This document shows positions 1 to 5,537 of a stretch of DNA of 5,537 nt, piece by piece. Numbering within the stretch: position 1 is the stretch's first letter; each line of letters starts with the position of its first letter. Below the pieces are notes generated by a model. The model was given only the letters and a program-made list of their open reading frames with translations, searched no databases and was not told where the DNA came from. A program made the translations under genes and the position numbers. This stretch comes from Desulfurobacteriaceae bacterium (lineage in GTDB: Bacteria; Aquificota; Aquificia; Desulfurobacteriales; DQVG01): contig DQVG01000022.1 in the NCBI GenBank assembly GCA_015661865.1, positions 1 to 5,537 on the forward strand, read 5' to 3'.

Positions 1-125
1 CCTGGTCCCCAACGACGATATTCTGGTCCCCAATTCCAATACTTGGGACCATAATTCCAACATTTTGACTCATATCTCCAACATTCTGTTTTACAATTCC
101 AATGTCCTGGACTCCAATTTCTATA
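1..125 (-). repeat. Tandem 21-bp coding repeats (heptapeptide units)
   Basis: About six consecutive 21-bp units, the last cut by the window edge, encode the heptads of the small secreted protein. The loose consensus is (Y/C/H)-(W/R)-N-(W/Y)-(G/S)-P-(K/E/G). The units nearest base 1 are the most alike at the DNA level: on the plus strand, 'tggtcccc' recurs 21 bp apart at 3-10 and 24-31. Units near the signal peptide have diverged, and two lack the Gly-Pro. This fits growth of the gene by tandem duplication at its 3' side. More units probably lie outside the window. Confidence 0.75.
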
Positions 126-185
126 TGGATGAGCTAAAGAGACTGAGATCAAAGCTAAAACTGATAAAGTAAGTTTTAATATCAT
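1..185 (-). CDS. Small secreted Trp/Tyr/Cys-rich heptapeptide-repeat protein, 3' end outside window
   Basis: This partial gene shows 61 complete codons before it leaves the window. I do not recognise a family. The N terminus MILKLTLSVLALISVSLA is a textbook Sec signal peptide: a short n-region with Lys4, a hydrophobic core, and a Ser-x-Ala site for cleavage after Ala18. The product is therefore inferred to be periplasmic or secreted. From residue 21 the mature chain reads in 7-residue units: YRNWSPG, HWNCKTE, CWRYESK, CWNYGPK, YWNWGPE, YRRWGP-. Trp recurs at 29, 36, 43 and 50, Gly-Pro at 46-47, 53-54 and 60-61, and Cys at 31, 35 and 42. There is no CxxCH haem site. The start is chosen from a strong Shine-Dalgarno with 8-nt spacing; the only nearby upstream ATG runs into a stop after two codons. 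GC is about 39% here, well above the neighbours, partly because Trp, Gly, Pro and Cys codons are GC-rich. It could be a structural, metal-binding or disulfide-linked envelope peptide, but its function is unknown. Confidence 0.82.
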   Translation of the reverse strand, partial: MILKLTLSVLALISVSLAHPYRNWSPGHWNCKTECWRYESKCWNYGPKYWNWGPEYRRWGP

Positions 186-193
186 AATTGCAT

Positions 194-199
194 CTCCTT
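194..199 (-). promoter_or_regulatory. Ribosome binding site of the small secreted protein
   Basis: The minus strand reads AAGGAG, 8 nt before the ATG at 185-183. This near-consensus Shine-Dalgarno at ideal spacing fixes the start and is the strongest evidence, with the signal peptide, that the short ORF is a real gene. Confidence 0.85.
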
Positions 200-212
200 A
201 AGAAATTTTTAT

Positions 213-263
213 GACATATTTTATTCATATGTATACATTAGTATACATATGTAAGTGTATGTC
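213..263. promoter_or_regulatory. Perfect inverted repeat, probable operator or 5'-UTR hairpin
   Basis: CATATGTATAC (226-236) and GTATACATATG (241-251) form a perfect 11-bp inverted repeat around a 4-base spacer. A further 6-bp pair, GACATA (213-218) and TATGTC (258-263), lies almost symmetrically outside it. GTATACAT also occurs twice as a direct repeat exactly 10 bp apart (231-238 and 241-248), about one helical turn. The element sits 28 bp upstream of the small gene's start codon and overlaps the predicted -10 and transcription start, where a dimeric repressor would bind. Only three of the eleven inner pairs are G-C, and no U-run follows, so a terminator is unlikely. The regulator is not identifiable from this window. 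Confidence 0.6.
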
Positions 264-282
264 AAATTTGCTCAGTTGTCAA
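254..282 (-). promoter_or_regulatory. Candidate sigma-70 type promoter for the small secreted protein
   Basis: On the minus strand a perfect -35 hexamer TTGACA (282-277) is followed after 17 bp by TACACT (259-254), which matches 4 of 6 bases of the -10 consensus. Transcription would begin near base 247, inside the inverted repeat, giving a leader of about 60 nt that contains the AAGGAG site. A second TTGACA lies at 265-260, and a TATACT box at 245-240 is only 14 bp from it, so the exact start is uncertain. It is the best promoter match I found in the window. Confidence 0.5.
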
Positions 283-688
283 GAGTCAAAAGGGGCAGTT
301 TGATAAAAGTGGTGATTTAAAGACTTATATTTAGAAATTTTCTTAAATTACTTTCCCTAACTTAGGAAGTTTTCCGTAAAATCCTTATCATTTTTCCCCT
401 TAACTAAAATCTCCATTTTTTTTACATCCCCAGAGTAAAAATTAATTTAGCGAACTTAAAAACGTTGAAAAAAAGGAAAATATTAAATAAAACTTAGAAA
501 CATTTATAAAAGGAAAGCAACTGAAAATCTGACTTAAAATTGCATTTGTTTTCAAAAGTAATTAAGAAGTATTTTTAAGAAATTTACATAAGAGATAAAA
601 CGACGTAGGTAAATTTAGTAGGCAAAAATAATTTTACAAATAAAGATAGTTTAGTTATACATTATTTAAATTAGTTTTACAGAAATTT
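283..688. other. AT-rich intergenic stretch without a convincing gene
   Basis: This is the upper part of the 503-bp gap between the end of priA and the small secreted gene. Stops are dense in all frames I read. The longest ATG-started minus-strand frame I found is 19 codons (416-357), beginning MEILVKGKND, with only a poor purine stretch upstream. No tRNA-like element, CRISPR-type repeat or insertion-sequence end is visible. No GC-rich hairpin with a U-run marks a terminator for priA, so its transcript end cannot be placed. The stretch may hold decayed sequence or a structured RNA, but nothing in it supports a specific call. Confidence 0.6.
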
Positions 689-2974
689 CTAAATTAAAGA
701 TAAGATAGGGTGATTTATTTTATAAAGGACTTTAATTTCCTTAGAGTAGATATAATTAAACAAATGAGAGGCCACTAAAGTTAAATGATCCTTGCCTATA
801 AAGATTTTTTGGGAAAATACAAAATAGTCTTTTCGTTTTGGAATTTTATAAAAATCTAATTTTGTATATTTAAATATGTATTTAAAAATGGGAGTTAGAA
901 GCTCTTTGGAAAATTCTTTAACTTTTTCTAGGTTATTATCTTTTGATAGATAAAAAATATCTATATCCAGGTTGTAAGGAGGAAAATTTTTTTCTTTTCT
1001 AAATAAAATTTCCTTAGCAAAAAACTCTTCATAAGGTTTTTTTAGATATTTAAAAACAAATAAATCTGGATAAAAGGTTTGAATAATTATATTTTTAACT
1101 TTATAAAAAGAGGTTTTGATTGCATTATAAATTCCCTCAAAATATTCATAAGAGTTTGAATAAATGCTCTTTTCACCCAAAAGAAAAATTCCATACTTTG
1201 TTTCGGGTAAATATGAACTTAAAAAATAGTTGTAAATGGATAAAACTATTTTTGCTTGTTTTATACTCTTAAGTAAAGTTTCTATTTTCTTTTTGGAATT
1301 TATTAAAAAACTTTCAAATAGTAGTATTTGATCATTTTTTAAAGAAAATTTTTCTTTTAAAAACTTATAAACTTTTTCTATTCCAATTCCGTAATAAGAA
1401 AGATCTACATTACAGTTTGGACAAGTTTTTATTTTTTTATACTTTTTTTTACAAATAGGACAAAATAAAATATCAAATTCCTTTGAGTATGCCAAAGGAA
1501 TACCGCAAATTCTACATTTTGGAAATTTTCCACACTTTGGGCAAACAATATGGGTATCATATCCTTTTTTGTTGTAAAAGATAATAATTTTTTCATTTTC
1601 TTTTAAAGCTAAAGAAATTAAATTTAGTACTTTTTTTGAAATTAAGAAATTTTGAGCTAAATTCTTTTCCTTTTTTAAATCAATAATATGAATTTTCTTT
1701 TCCTCTTCTTTGTATGAAAAATTTTTTAAATCTTGAGTTTTTATAAAAAAATAATAGTTAGTTATCTTTGGAACACTTGAAAGTAATTTAAAATCAATAT
1801 TTAGATACTTAGCTCGAAGGTAAGAGACAAGAAGATAATTTATATAAGGAAATTTTATTTGGGTATAGCTTGGAGCTTGATCTTCAAATAAAAATATACT
1901 ATTTAAGTTTTCAAATGGTATAAAACAACCTGAAGGTGTGGTAAATATAATCTTTATGTTACCTTTATAGCTTTCCTCTACTAAATTTTGCCTTTCTCCT
2001 AAGGATAAAAGGCGCGAGTAAATTCCAAGTTTATCTTTTAAAATATTTTTATACTTTTCAAAATTAAAGTGCAGACTTATAAGATCCGGAAAAATAAATA
2101 GGGATTGACCCTCGGACTTTAAAGCTTCTACCAAAAAGCTTTCAAAGACTTTTAAGTAATTCCCAATTAATACTTTAGTACTTTTATCTTTTACATCTTC
2201 TGGTAATTTTTCACTTTTTAAGGGAAAGCTATTTAGACCCTTATATAATTTGTTTTCTTCTATATCAATTTCTAATAAAATTTTATTCTTTACTAACTTA
2301 TTTACAATATAAGATCCATATTTTTCCTGAAGCTCTTTTTTTAAAACAATTTCTTTGCTTTTTACAAAAAGATATATTTCTCTTTCCCTTTCTTTTAAAG
2401 CAGAGATATTTATATCTTTATTTACTATTAAATATTTCCTTAGATTTTTAACCCTTTTTAAAAATACATTTGGTTCATTTGTAGTTTTTTTTATAACTAG
2501 ATTAGATTTAAGTAACTTAGATAAAATATAATTACTAAAATGTTTTAAAAACTCATCTTTTAAACACGGGCCACATTTTTTTAAAAATAAAAAAGCTTCT
2601 TTTTGTTTTGAAGTTAAGTTAGGAATATCTATATTTTCATTTATAACTAAATATTCAAATTTTCTTTTTTTATTTTGAGTTACTAAAGTTAGTTCTTTTG
2701 GAATTAGACTATAAACTAATTTACTTAAAGGAAGTTGATAAATTTTCGAAAGGGTATCAATTACTTTAAGCTCATTTTCTTTATATAAAGGTTTTTCATC
2801 TAAAAGATAATAATTTTCTACCTTATCTGCTTTTGAAAAATCCTTTTCTTTTTTAAATATAATCCCAAATTTATAATCTTTTAGTTTTAAAATTATTCGA
2901 GATCCTATAGGTAAATCTTCTGGAATTTCAAAATGTTTTGTTTTTCCTTTAAAAACAATTTTATAAATTGGCAT
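689..2974 (-). CDS. priA: PriA-family primosomal protein N', helicase motifs degenerate
   Basis: PriA normally recognises stalled forks and D-loops and reloads the replicative helicase, using a DEAH-type 3'-5' helicase. This 761-residue protein is close to the usual length (E. coli 732). Residues 1-100 fit the 3'-end-binding domain (PIGSRIILK, then FGIIF), and about 115-250 hold two winged-helix-like segments. Eight cysteines at 478, 481, 487, 490, 505, 508, 518 and 521 form the zinc module, with the spacing of E. coli PriA as I recall it. Motif IV survives as IIIFYNKKGY (463-472), and the C-terminal domain begins near YEEFF...RKEKNFPPY (648-667). The ATPase residues appear lost. Where GxTGSGKT is expected there is VLIGNYLKVF (268-277), DEEH is replaced by EDQA (364-367), SAT by SVP (400-402), and no GTQM or GRAGR occurs. 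The frame is intact, so it is unlikely to be a pseudogene. It directly follows mltG, whose stop codon abuts its ATG. Actinobacterial PriA proteins are a known precedent for loss of helicase motifs. Family assignment is firm; loss of activity is inferred. Confidence 0.9.
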   Translation of the reverse strand: MPIYKIVFKGKTKHFEIPEDLPIGSRIILKLKDYKFGIIFKKEKDFSKADKVENYYLLDEKPLYKENELKVIDTLSKIYQLPLSKLVYSLIPKELTLVTQNKKRKFEYLVINENIDIPNLTSKQKEAFLFLKKCGPCLKDEFLKHFSNYILSKLLKSNLVIKKTTNEPNVFLKRVKNLRKYLIVNKDINISALKEREREIYLFVKSKEIVLKKELQEKYGSYIVNKLVKNKILLEIDIEENKLYKGLNSFPLKSEKLPEDVKDKSTKVLIGNYLKVFESFLVEALKSEGQSLFIFPDLISLHFNFEKYKNILKDKLGIYSRLLSLGERQNLVEESYKGNIKIIFTTPSGCFIPFENLNSIFLFEDQAPSYTQIKFPYINYLLVSYLRAKYLNIDFKLLSSVPKITNYYFFIKTQDLKNFSYKEEEKKIHIIDLKKEKNLAQNFLISKKVLNLISLALKENEKIIIFYNKKGYDTHIVCPKCGKFPKCRICGIPLAYSKEFDILFCPICKKKYKKIKTCPNCNVDLSYYGIGIEKVYKFLKEKFSLKNDQILLFESFLINSKKKIETLLKSIKQAKIVLSIYNYFLSSYLPETKYGIFLLGEKSIYSNSYEYFEGIYNAIKTSFYKVKNIIIQTFYPDLFVFKYLKKPYEEFFAKEILFRKEKNFPPYNLDIDIFYLSKDNNLEKVKEFSKELLTPIFKYIFKYTKLDFYKIPKRKDYFVFSQKIFIGKDHLTLVASHLFNYIYSKEIKVLYKINHPILSLI

Positions 2975-4009
2975 TTATTTTTCCTTTTTATAGTATTTTT
3001 TTATATTTTCCAAATGTTTTTCATAATCTTTACTAAAAATATGAGAATATTTACTTTTTCTTACAAAAAATAAATAATTAGTTTCTTTAGGGAAGGCAGC
3101 TGGAACTAAATTTAAAAGTTTAAAATTACAAATAGGGGAAGGAGGTAAACCCTTAATTTTATAAGTGTCAAAAATATCTTTTTTCTTAGGAAAATACTTT
3201 TCGAATTTTTTTTGATAAAAAAAGGTTGGATCCATTTGAAGAGACATATTCATTTTAAGCCTATTATAAATTACAGAAGATATTAAAAATTTTTCAGTAT
3301 TATTTGCAGTTTCTTTTTCCAAAATAGAAGCTATTTTCATAGTATCGTATACTTTCTTAAATTGAGCTTGAGATAAACTTTTAAAAGTAGTTTGGTTTAA
3401 AGTTAGATTAAAATATTTTTTTAAATTATTACTACTTTTTACAAACTTAAAAAAATTTTTTTCAAATTCTTTAAAGAGAATTTTTATTACCTCTTTAGGA
3501 TTTGTATATATACTAAATAAGTAAGTATCTGGTTTAACAAAACCCTCTAAAGAGTAAACATCTTGGCCTATTAGATTTTTTAAAAAGGATTTATCAAATG
3601 CTAAATTTAAAAAGCTTTTTTTTGAACAAATTCGTTTTAATTCTAATTTATTAGCTATATCAAATAAGTCTTCTCCCGGATAAATAGTTAACTTTTCATA
3701 GGAAATTTTTTGATTGTATAGGTAATTAACAAATTCAATAGGATTTAAGGTGGTATTTATTAAATACTTACCATATTTTAATTTTTTTTTAGCGTAAAAA
3801 ATTTTTATATATAGCTTTAAAATTTGCCTTTCAATCAAATTTAATTTAAAAATTCTTTTTTCCAAATTTAAAATATAATATCCCCCCTTATTTGGAGGGA
3901 TTTCCACAGATGAAATAAAAACATTTTTATTTAGTAATCTATAAATTAAAATAAATAAAAATGAAAAACTTAAAAAGATTATTACAGCAAAAATCTTAAA
4001 TGATTTCAT
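2975..4009 (-). CDS. mltG: Endolytic murein transglycosylase MltG (YceG family)
   Basis: MltG is an inner-membrane enzyme that cleaves nascent glycan strands and is thought to set their length by terminating elongation. This 344-residue protein matches the usual size (E. coli about 340). Residues 6-25 are one hydrophobic N-terminal anchor, and the rest would face the periplasm. Residues 105-125 (KLTIYPGEDLFDIANKL) fit the LysM-like segment. LEGFVKPDTYLF (154-165) is the family 'EG.lfPDTY' motif. ASILEKETA (227-235) carries the expected catalytic Glu, probably Glu231. YNRLKMNMSLQMDPT (248-262) and DTYKIKGLPPSPI (281-293) match the 'NRL..gM.LQ.DPT' and 'NTY...GLPPgPI' signatures, and YLFFV...SHIFSKDYEKH (312-331) closes the domain. 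The ATG at 4009 is the earliest start because an in-frame TAG lies two codons upstream, and it keeps the membrane anchor. No good Shine-Dalgarno precedes it. Its TAA directly abuts the priA ATG, suggesting co-transcription. Confidence 0.95.
   Translation of the reverse strand: MKSFKIFAVIIFLSFSFLFILIYRLLNKNVFISSVEIPPNKGGYYILNLEKRIFKLNLIERQILKLYIKIFYAKKKLKYGKYLINTTLNPIEFVNYLYNQKISYEKLTIYPGEDLFDIANKLELKRICSKKSFLNLAFDKSFLKNLIGQDVYSLEGFVKPDTYLFSIYTNPKEVIKILFKEFEKNFFKFVKSSNNLKKYFNLTLNQTTFKSLSQAQFKKVYDTMKIASILEKETANNTEKFLISSVIYNRLKMNMSLQMDPTFFYQKKFEKYFPKKKDIFDTYKIKGLPPSPICNFKLLNLVPAAFPKETNYLFFVRKSKYSHIFSKDYEKHLENIKKYYKKEK
2982..2986 (-). promoter_or_regulatory. Ribosome binding site of priA inside the mltG 3' end
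   Basis: The minus strand reads AAGGA (2986-2982), 7 nt before the priA ATG (2974-2972). It overlaps the last Lys-rich codons of mltG. This supports the ATG chosen for priA and independent initiation on a shared mltG-priA transcript. Confidence 0.7.
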
Positions 4010-4032
4010 TAGCTAAATGAGGTTACTTTTCA

Positions 4033-4057
4033 AAAACTTTATGTTTTTCAAAGTTTT
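4033..4057 (-). terminator. Weak AT-rich stem-loop after hemG, possible terminator
   Basis: AAAACTTT (4033-4040) and AAAGTTTT (4050-4057) form an 8-bp inverted repeat with a 9-base loop, about 110 nt past the hemG stop and 24 nt before mltG. Only one pair is G-C, and the U-run on the minus strand is short (TTTTTG). It could slow or end hemG transcripts inefficiently, or be a chance product of AT-rich sequence. No other terminator candidate was seen in the 157-bp spacer. Confidence 0.25.
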
Positions 4058-4166
4058 AATATTTTTTAATCCCTAAAACTATCATAATAAACATAAATTT
4101 TTCTATTTTTTTTGCTACTTTCATAGCTAAAAGGATAATTTTTTGAATTTTATTTGTAACTGCTTT

Positions 4167-5534
4167 TTACAACACTCTCTTAGCTAGATCTTGAGCTGCT
4201 TTTACACAGTCTGCAAAAGCTACTCCTACATAAGCATTGGATATTAAGTAGATATTATGTTTTGAAGCTAACTTAAAAATATTACTTACTAGCTTATGAT
4301 GATTAAGTTCATAGTGAGGAATTCCTCTTAAGTATCTATAGCATCTTTCTAAAATAGGTTTGTCTTCTAGTTTTAAAATATCTTTAATTTCGTTTAAAGC
4401 TATATTTATAATCTCTTTTTTTTCTTTTAAAACAATATAAGGGTTTCTAGCTCCACCTAACATAACTCTTAAAAGAACATAATCCTTAGGAGCTCTATTT
4501 TCAAAGATAATTGAATCAAATAAAACTCCTAAAATTTGTCTTTTTTCTTTATAAGGTACTAAAAAACCAAATCCTTCCTTAAAATTTTTTGCTCTATATA
4601 AACTTTCTTTTTTAAAAGCAAAGGCGACAACTGCAATAGGGGTGTACTTTATTTGGGATAATAAATCTGATAGTTTTTTATCTAAATTCAAAAGAAGTTT
4701 AGAAGCTTCATAGGCAGGGCATGCAAGGATCAGCTTATCAAATTCGTAAAAGTTTTTTTCTTCTTTTAATATAAATTTATTACCTTCTTTCTGAATTCCT
4801 TTTATTTTTGAGTTTAAAATTACATGAGCTCCATTATCTTTTAAAAATTTAGATATAGCCTTTACAAAATCAAAAAGCCCATTTTTTAAAGAAAGTAAGG
4901 TTCCCGTTGGACCTGCAGTTGTTTTTCCAATTTTCCTTTGTTTTTTTAAAGCAAACATTCCTTTTATTAAAGAACCGTATTTTTTTTCTAGCTCCCATAC
5001 CTTTGGGAAAGCACTTTTAATAGAAAGTCTAAAGGGATTTCCTGCAAAAATTCCAGCGATCATAGGATCCAAAAGTTTATCTAAAGCTTCCCTTCCTAAG
5101 CGTCTTATGATAAACTCTGCTACAGTTTCATCTTCTTTATCTGAAGGTTTTATAAAAGGTTCTAAAGCTAATCTAAGCTTGCCTTTTAAAGATAAAACTT
5201 GGGAAAAAATGAAACTTATAGGATCTTCTGGAATTCTAACAAGTTTACCATTTAAAAATACATATCTTTTTTGAGCTAAAGAGTTAGCTTCTATAATTTC
5301 TAGTTTCAGCTCCTTTGCTAATTTTGTAGGAGCTTCTTTTGAAGAAAGCCAACCATTAGGTCCTTTTTCTATTATGAAATTATCTATATATTCTGTATTT
5401 AATTTACCACCTAAAAAAGGCTTTTTTTCAAATAAACTTAGAGAAATATCTTTTTTCCTTTCCTTTGCATACTTTAATAAATAATAAGCAGTAGATAAAC
5501 CCGAAATTCCTCCACCTATAACTGCAATTTTCAT
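4167..5534 (-). CDS. hemG: Protoporphyrinogen/coproporphyrinogen oxidase, FAD-dependent (HemG/HemY type)
   Basis: This flavoenzyme takes six electrons from protoporphyrinogen IX to give protoporphyrin IX, or from coproporphyrinogen III in the coproporphyrin-dependent branch, late in haem synthesis. It usually sits at the cytoplasmic membrane surface. The 455 residues match the family. AVIGGGISGLSTAYYL (4-19) is the dinucleotide-binding fold, with Glu36 in LFEKKPFLGGK for the FAD ribose. EKGPNGWL (56-63) follows. DETVAEFIIRRLG (135-147), then DPMIAGIFAGNP and SAFP (156-177), are hallmarks of this oxidase rather than of phytoene desaturases. GFGFLVP (321-327), LGVLFDS and GGARNP (360-365) agree, and SNAYVGVAFADCVKAA (432-447) is the C-terminal FAD motif. 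The glycine motif within ten residues of the Met supports the start, but only three bases lie upstream, so neither the ribosome site nor an upstream neighbour can be seen. The substrate branch cannot be decided from sequence. It is sometimes labelled hemY, a name also used for an unrelated E. coli protein. Confidence 0.95.
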   Translation of the reverse strand: MKIAVIGGGISGLSTAYYLLKYAKERKKDISLSLFEKKPFLGGKLNTEYIDNFIIEKGPNGWLSSKEAPTKLAKELKLEIIEANSLAQKRYVFLNGKLVRIPEDPISFIFSQVLSLKGKLRLALEPFIKPSDKEDETVAEFIIRRLGREALDKLLDPMIAGIFAGNPFRLSIKSAFPKVWELEKKYGSLIKGMFALKKQRKIGKTTAGPTGTLLSLKNGLFDFVKAISKFLKDNGAHVILNSKIKGIQKEGNKFILKEEKNFYEFDKLILACPAYEASKLLLNLDKKLSDLLSQIKYTPIAVVAFAFKKESLYRAKNFKEGFGFLVPYKEKRQILGVLFDSIIFENRAPKDYVLLRVMLGGARNPYIVLKEKKEIINIALNEIKDILKLEDKPILERCYRYLRGIPHYELNHHKLVSNIFKLASKHNIYLISNAYVGVAFADCVKAAQDLAKRVL

Positions 5535-5537
5535 AAA

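Noticed and set aside
2..172. A plus-strand open frame of 57 codons reading Asn/Ser/Leu-rich heptads and ending in TAA at 170-172.
   Set aside because: It is the antisense shadow of the 21-bp repeats: a repeat whose length is a multiple of three stays open on both strands. The minus-strand reading has a ribosome site, start codon and signal peptide, whereas the plus reading has no visible start and no independent support.
195..588. Direct repeat TTAAGAAATTT near 198-208 and again near 574-584.
   Set aside because: The two AT-rich copies are far apart, with no shared flanks or regular spacing. They fit base composition rather than an array or attachment site.
329..694. A 12-bp inverted repeat, ATTTAGAAATTT (329-340) and AAATTTCTAAAT (683-694), that might bound a mobile element.
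   Set aside because: It consists almost only of A and T, one copy lies in the priA stop region, the enclosed segment has no transposase, and similar AAATTTCT strings occur elsewhere in the gap. Chance is the simpler explanation.
689..2974. Possibility that the degenerate priA is a pseudogene.
   Set aside because: The frame is uninterrupted for 761 codons, the start has a good ribosome site, the zinc cysteines keep exact spacing, and the C-terminal domain is present. A decaying gene this AT-rich should have accumulated stops or frameshifts.
4056..4124. A 22-codon minus-strand ORF (MKVAKKIEKF...) in the spacer between hemG and mltG, in frame with hemG beyond its TAA.
   Set aside because: It has no Shine-Dalgarno (the upstream bases are pyrimidine-rich), overlaps the weak stem-loop and has Lys/Ile-rich composition expected by chance in AT-rich DNA. 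HemG is already full length at its stop, so readthrough or a broken longer gene is unnecessary.

Overview
The window is a very AT-rich stretch of bacterial DNA. All four genes that can be supported lie on the minus strand, so transcription runs from high to low coordinates. In that order they are a HemG/HemY-type protoporphyrinogen oxidase (5534-4167), the endolytic murein transglycosylase MltG (4009-2975), a PriA-family primosomal protein (2974-689), and the 5' part of a small secreted aromatic-rich protein whose 3' end lies beyond base 1 (185-1). The proteins are rich in Lys, Ile, Phe, Asn and Tyr. MltG and a signal-peptide protein point to a cell with peptidoglycan and an envelope. An AT-rich, possibly thermophilic Gram-negative such as a Thermodesulfobacteriota member would fit, but this assignment is inference only.

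Region by region: bases 1-185 hold a short ORF with an excellent ribosome binding site, a clear signal peptide and a mature part made almost entirely of 7-residue (21-bp) repeats rich in Trp, Tyr, Cys, Gly and Pro. Upstream of it, at about 186-282, lie a near-consensus promoter and a perfect 11-bp inverted repeat placed where an operator would sit. Bases 283-688 have no convincing gene. Bases 689-4009 form a tight mltG-priA pair: the mltG stop codon directly abuts the priA start codon. Bases 4010-4166 are a spacer with a weak stem-loop. Bases 4167-5534 hold the haem-pathway oxidase, complete except that its upstream region lies outside the window.

The three large genes are housekeeping functions (haem synthesis, peptidoglycan processing, replication restart) with no obvious shared pathway. 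Two things stand out. First, the PriA homologue keeps the DNA-binding N terminus, the eight-cysteine zinc module with canonical spacing, and the C-terminal domain, yet appears to have lost the Walker A, DEEH and GRAGR-type motifs. It is probably an ATPase/helicase-dead PriA acting as a structural loader or scaffold. Second, the small secreted heptapeptide-repeat protein has its own apparent regulated promoter, belongs to no family I recognise, and would be missed by length-limited gene calling.
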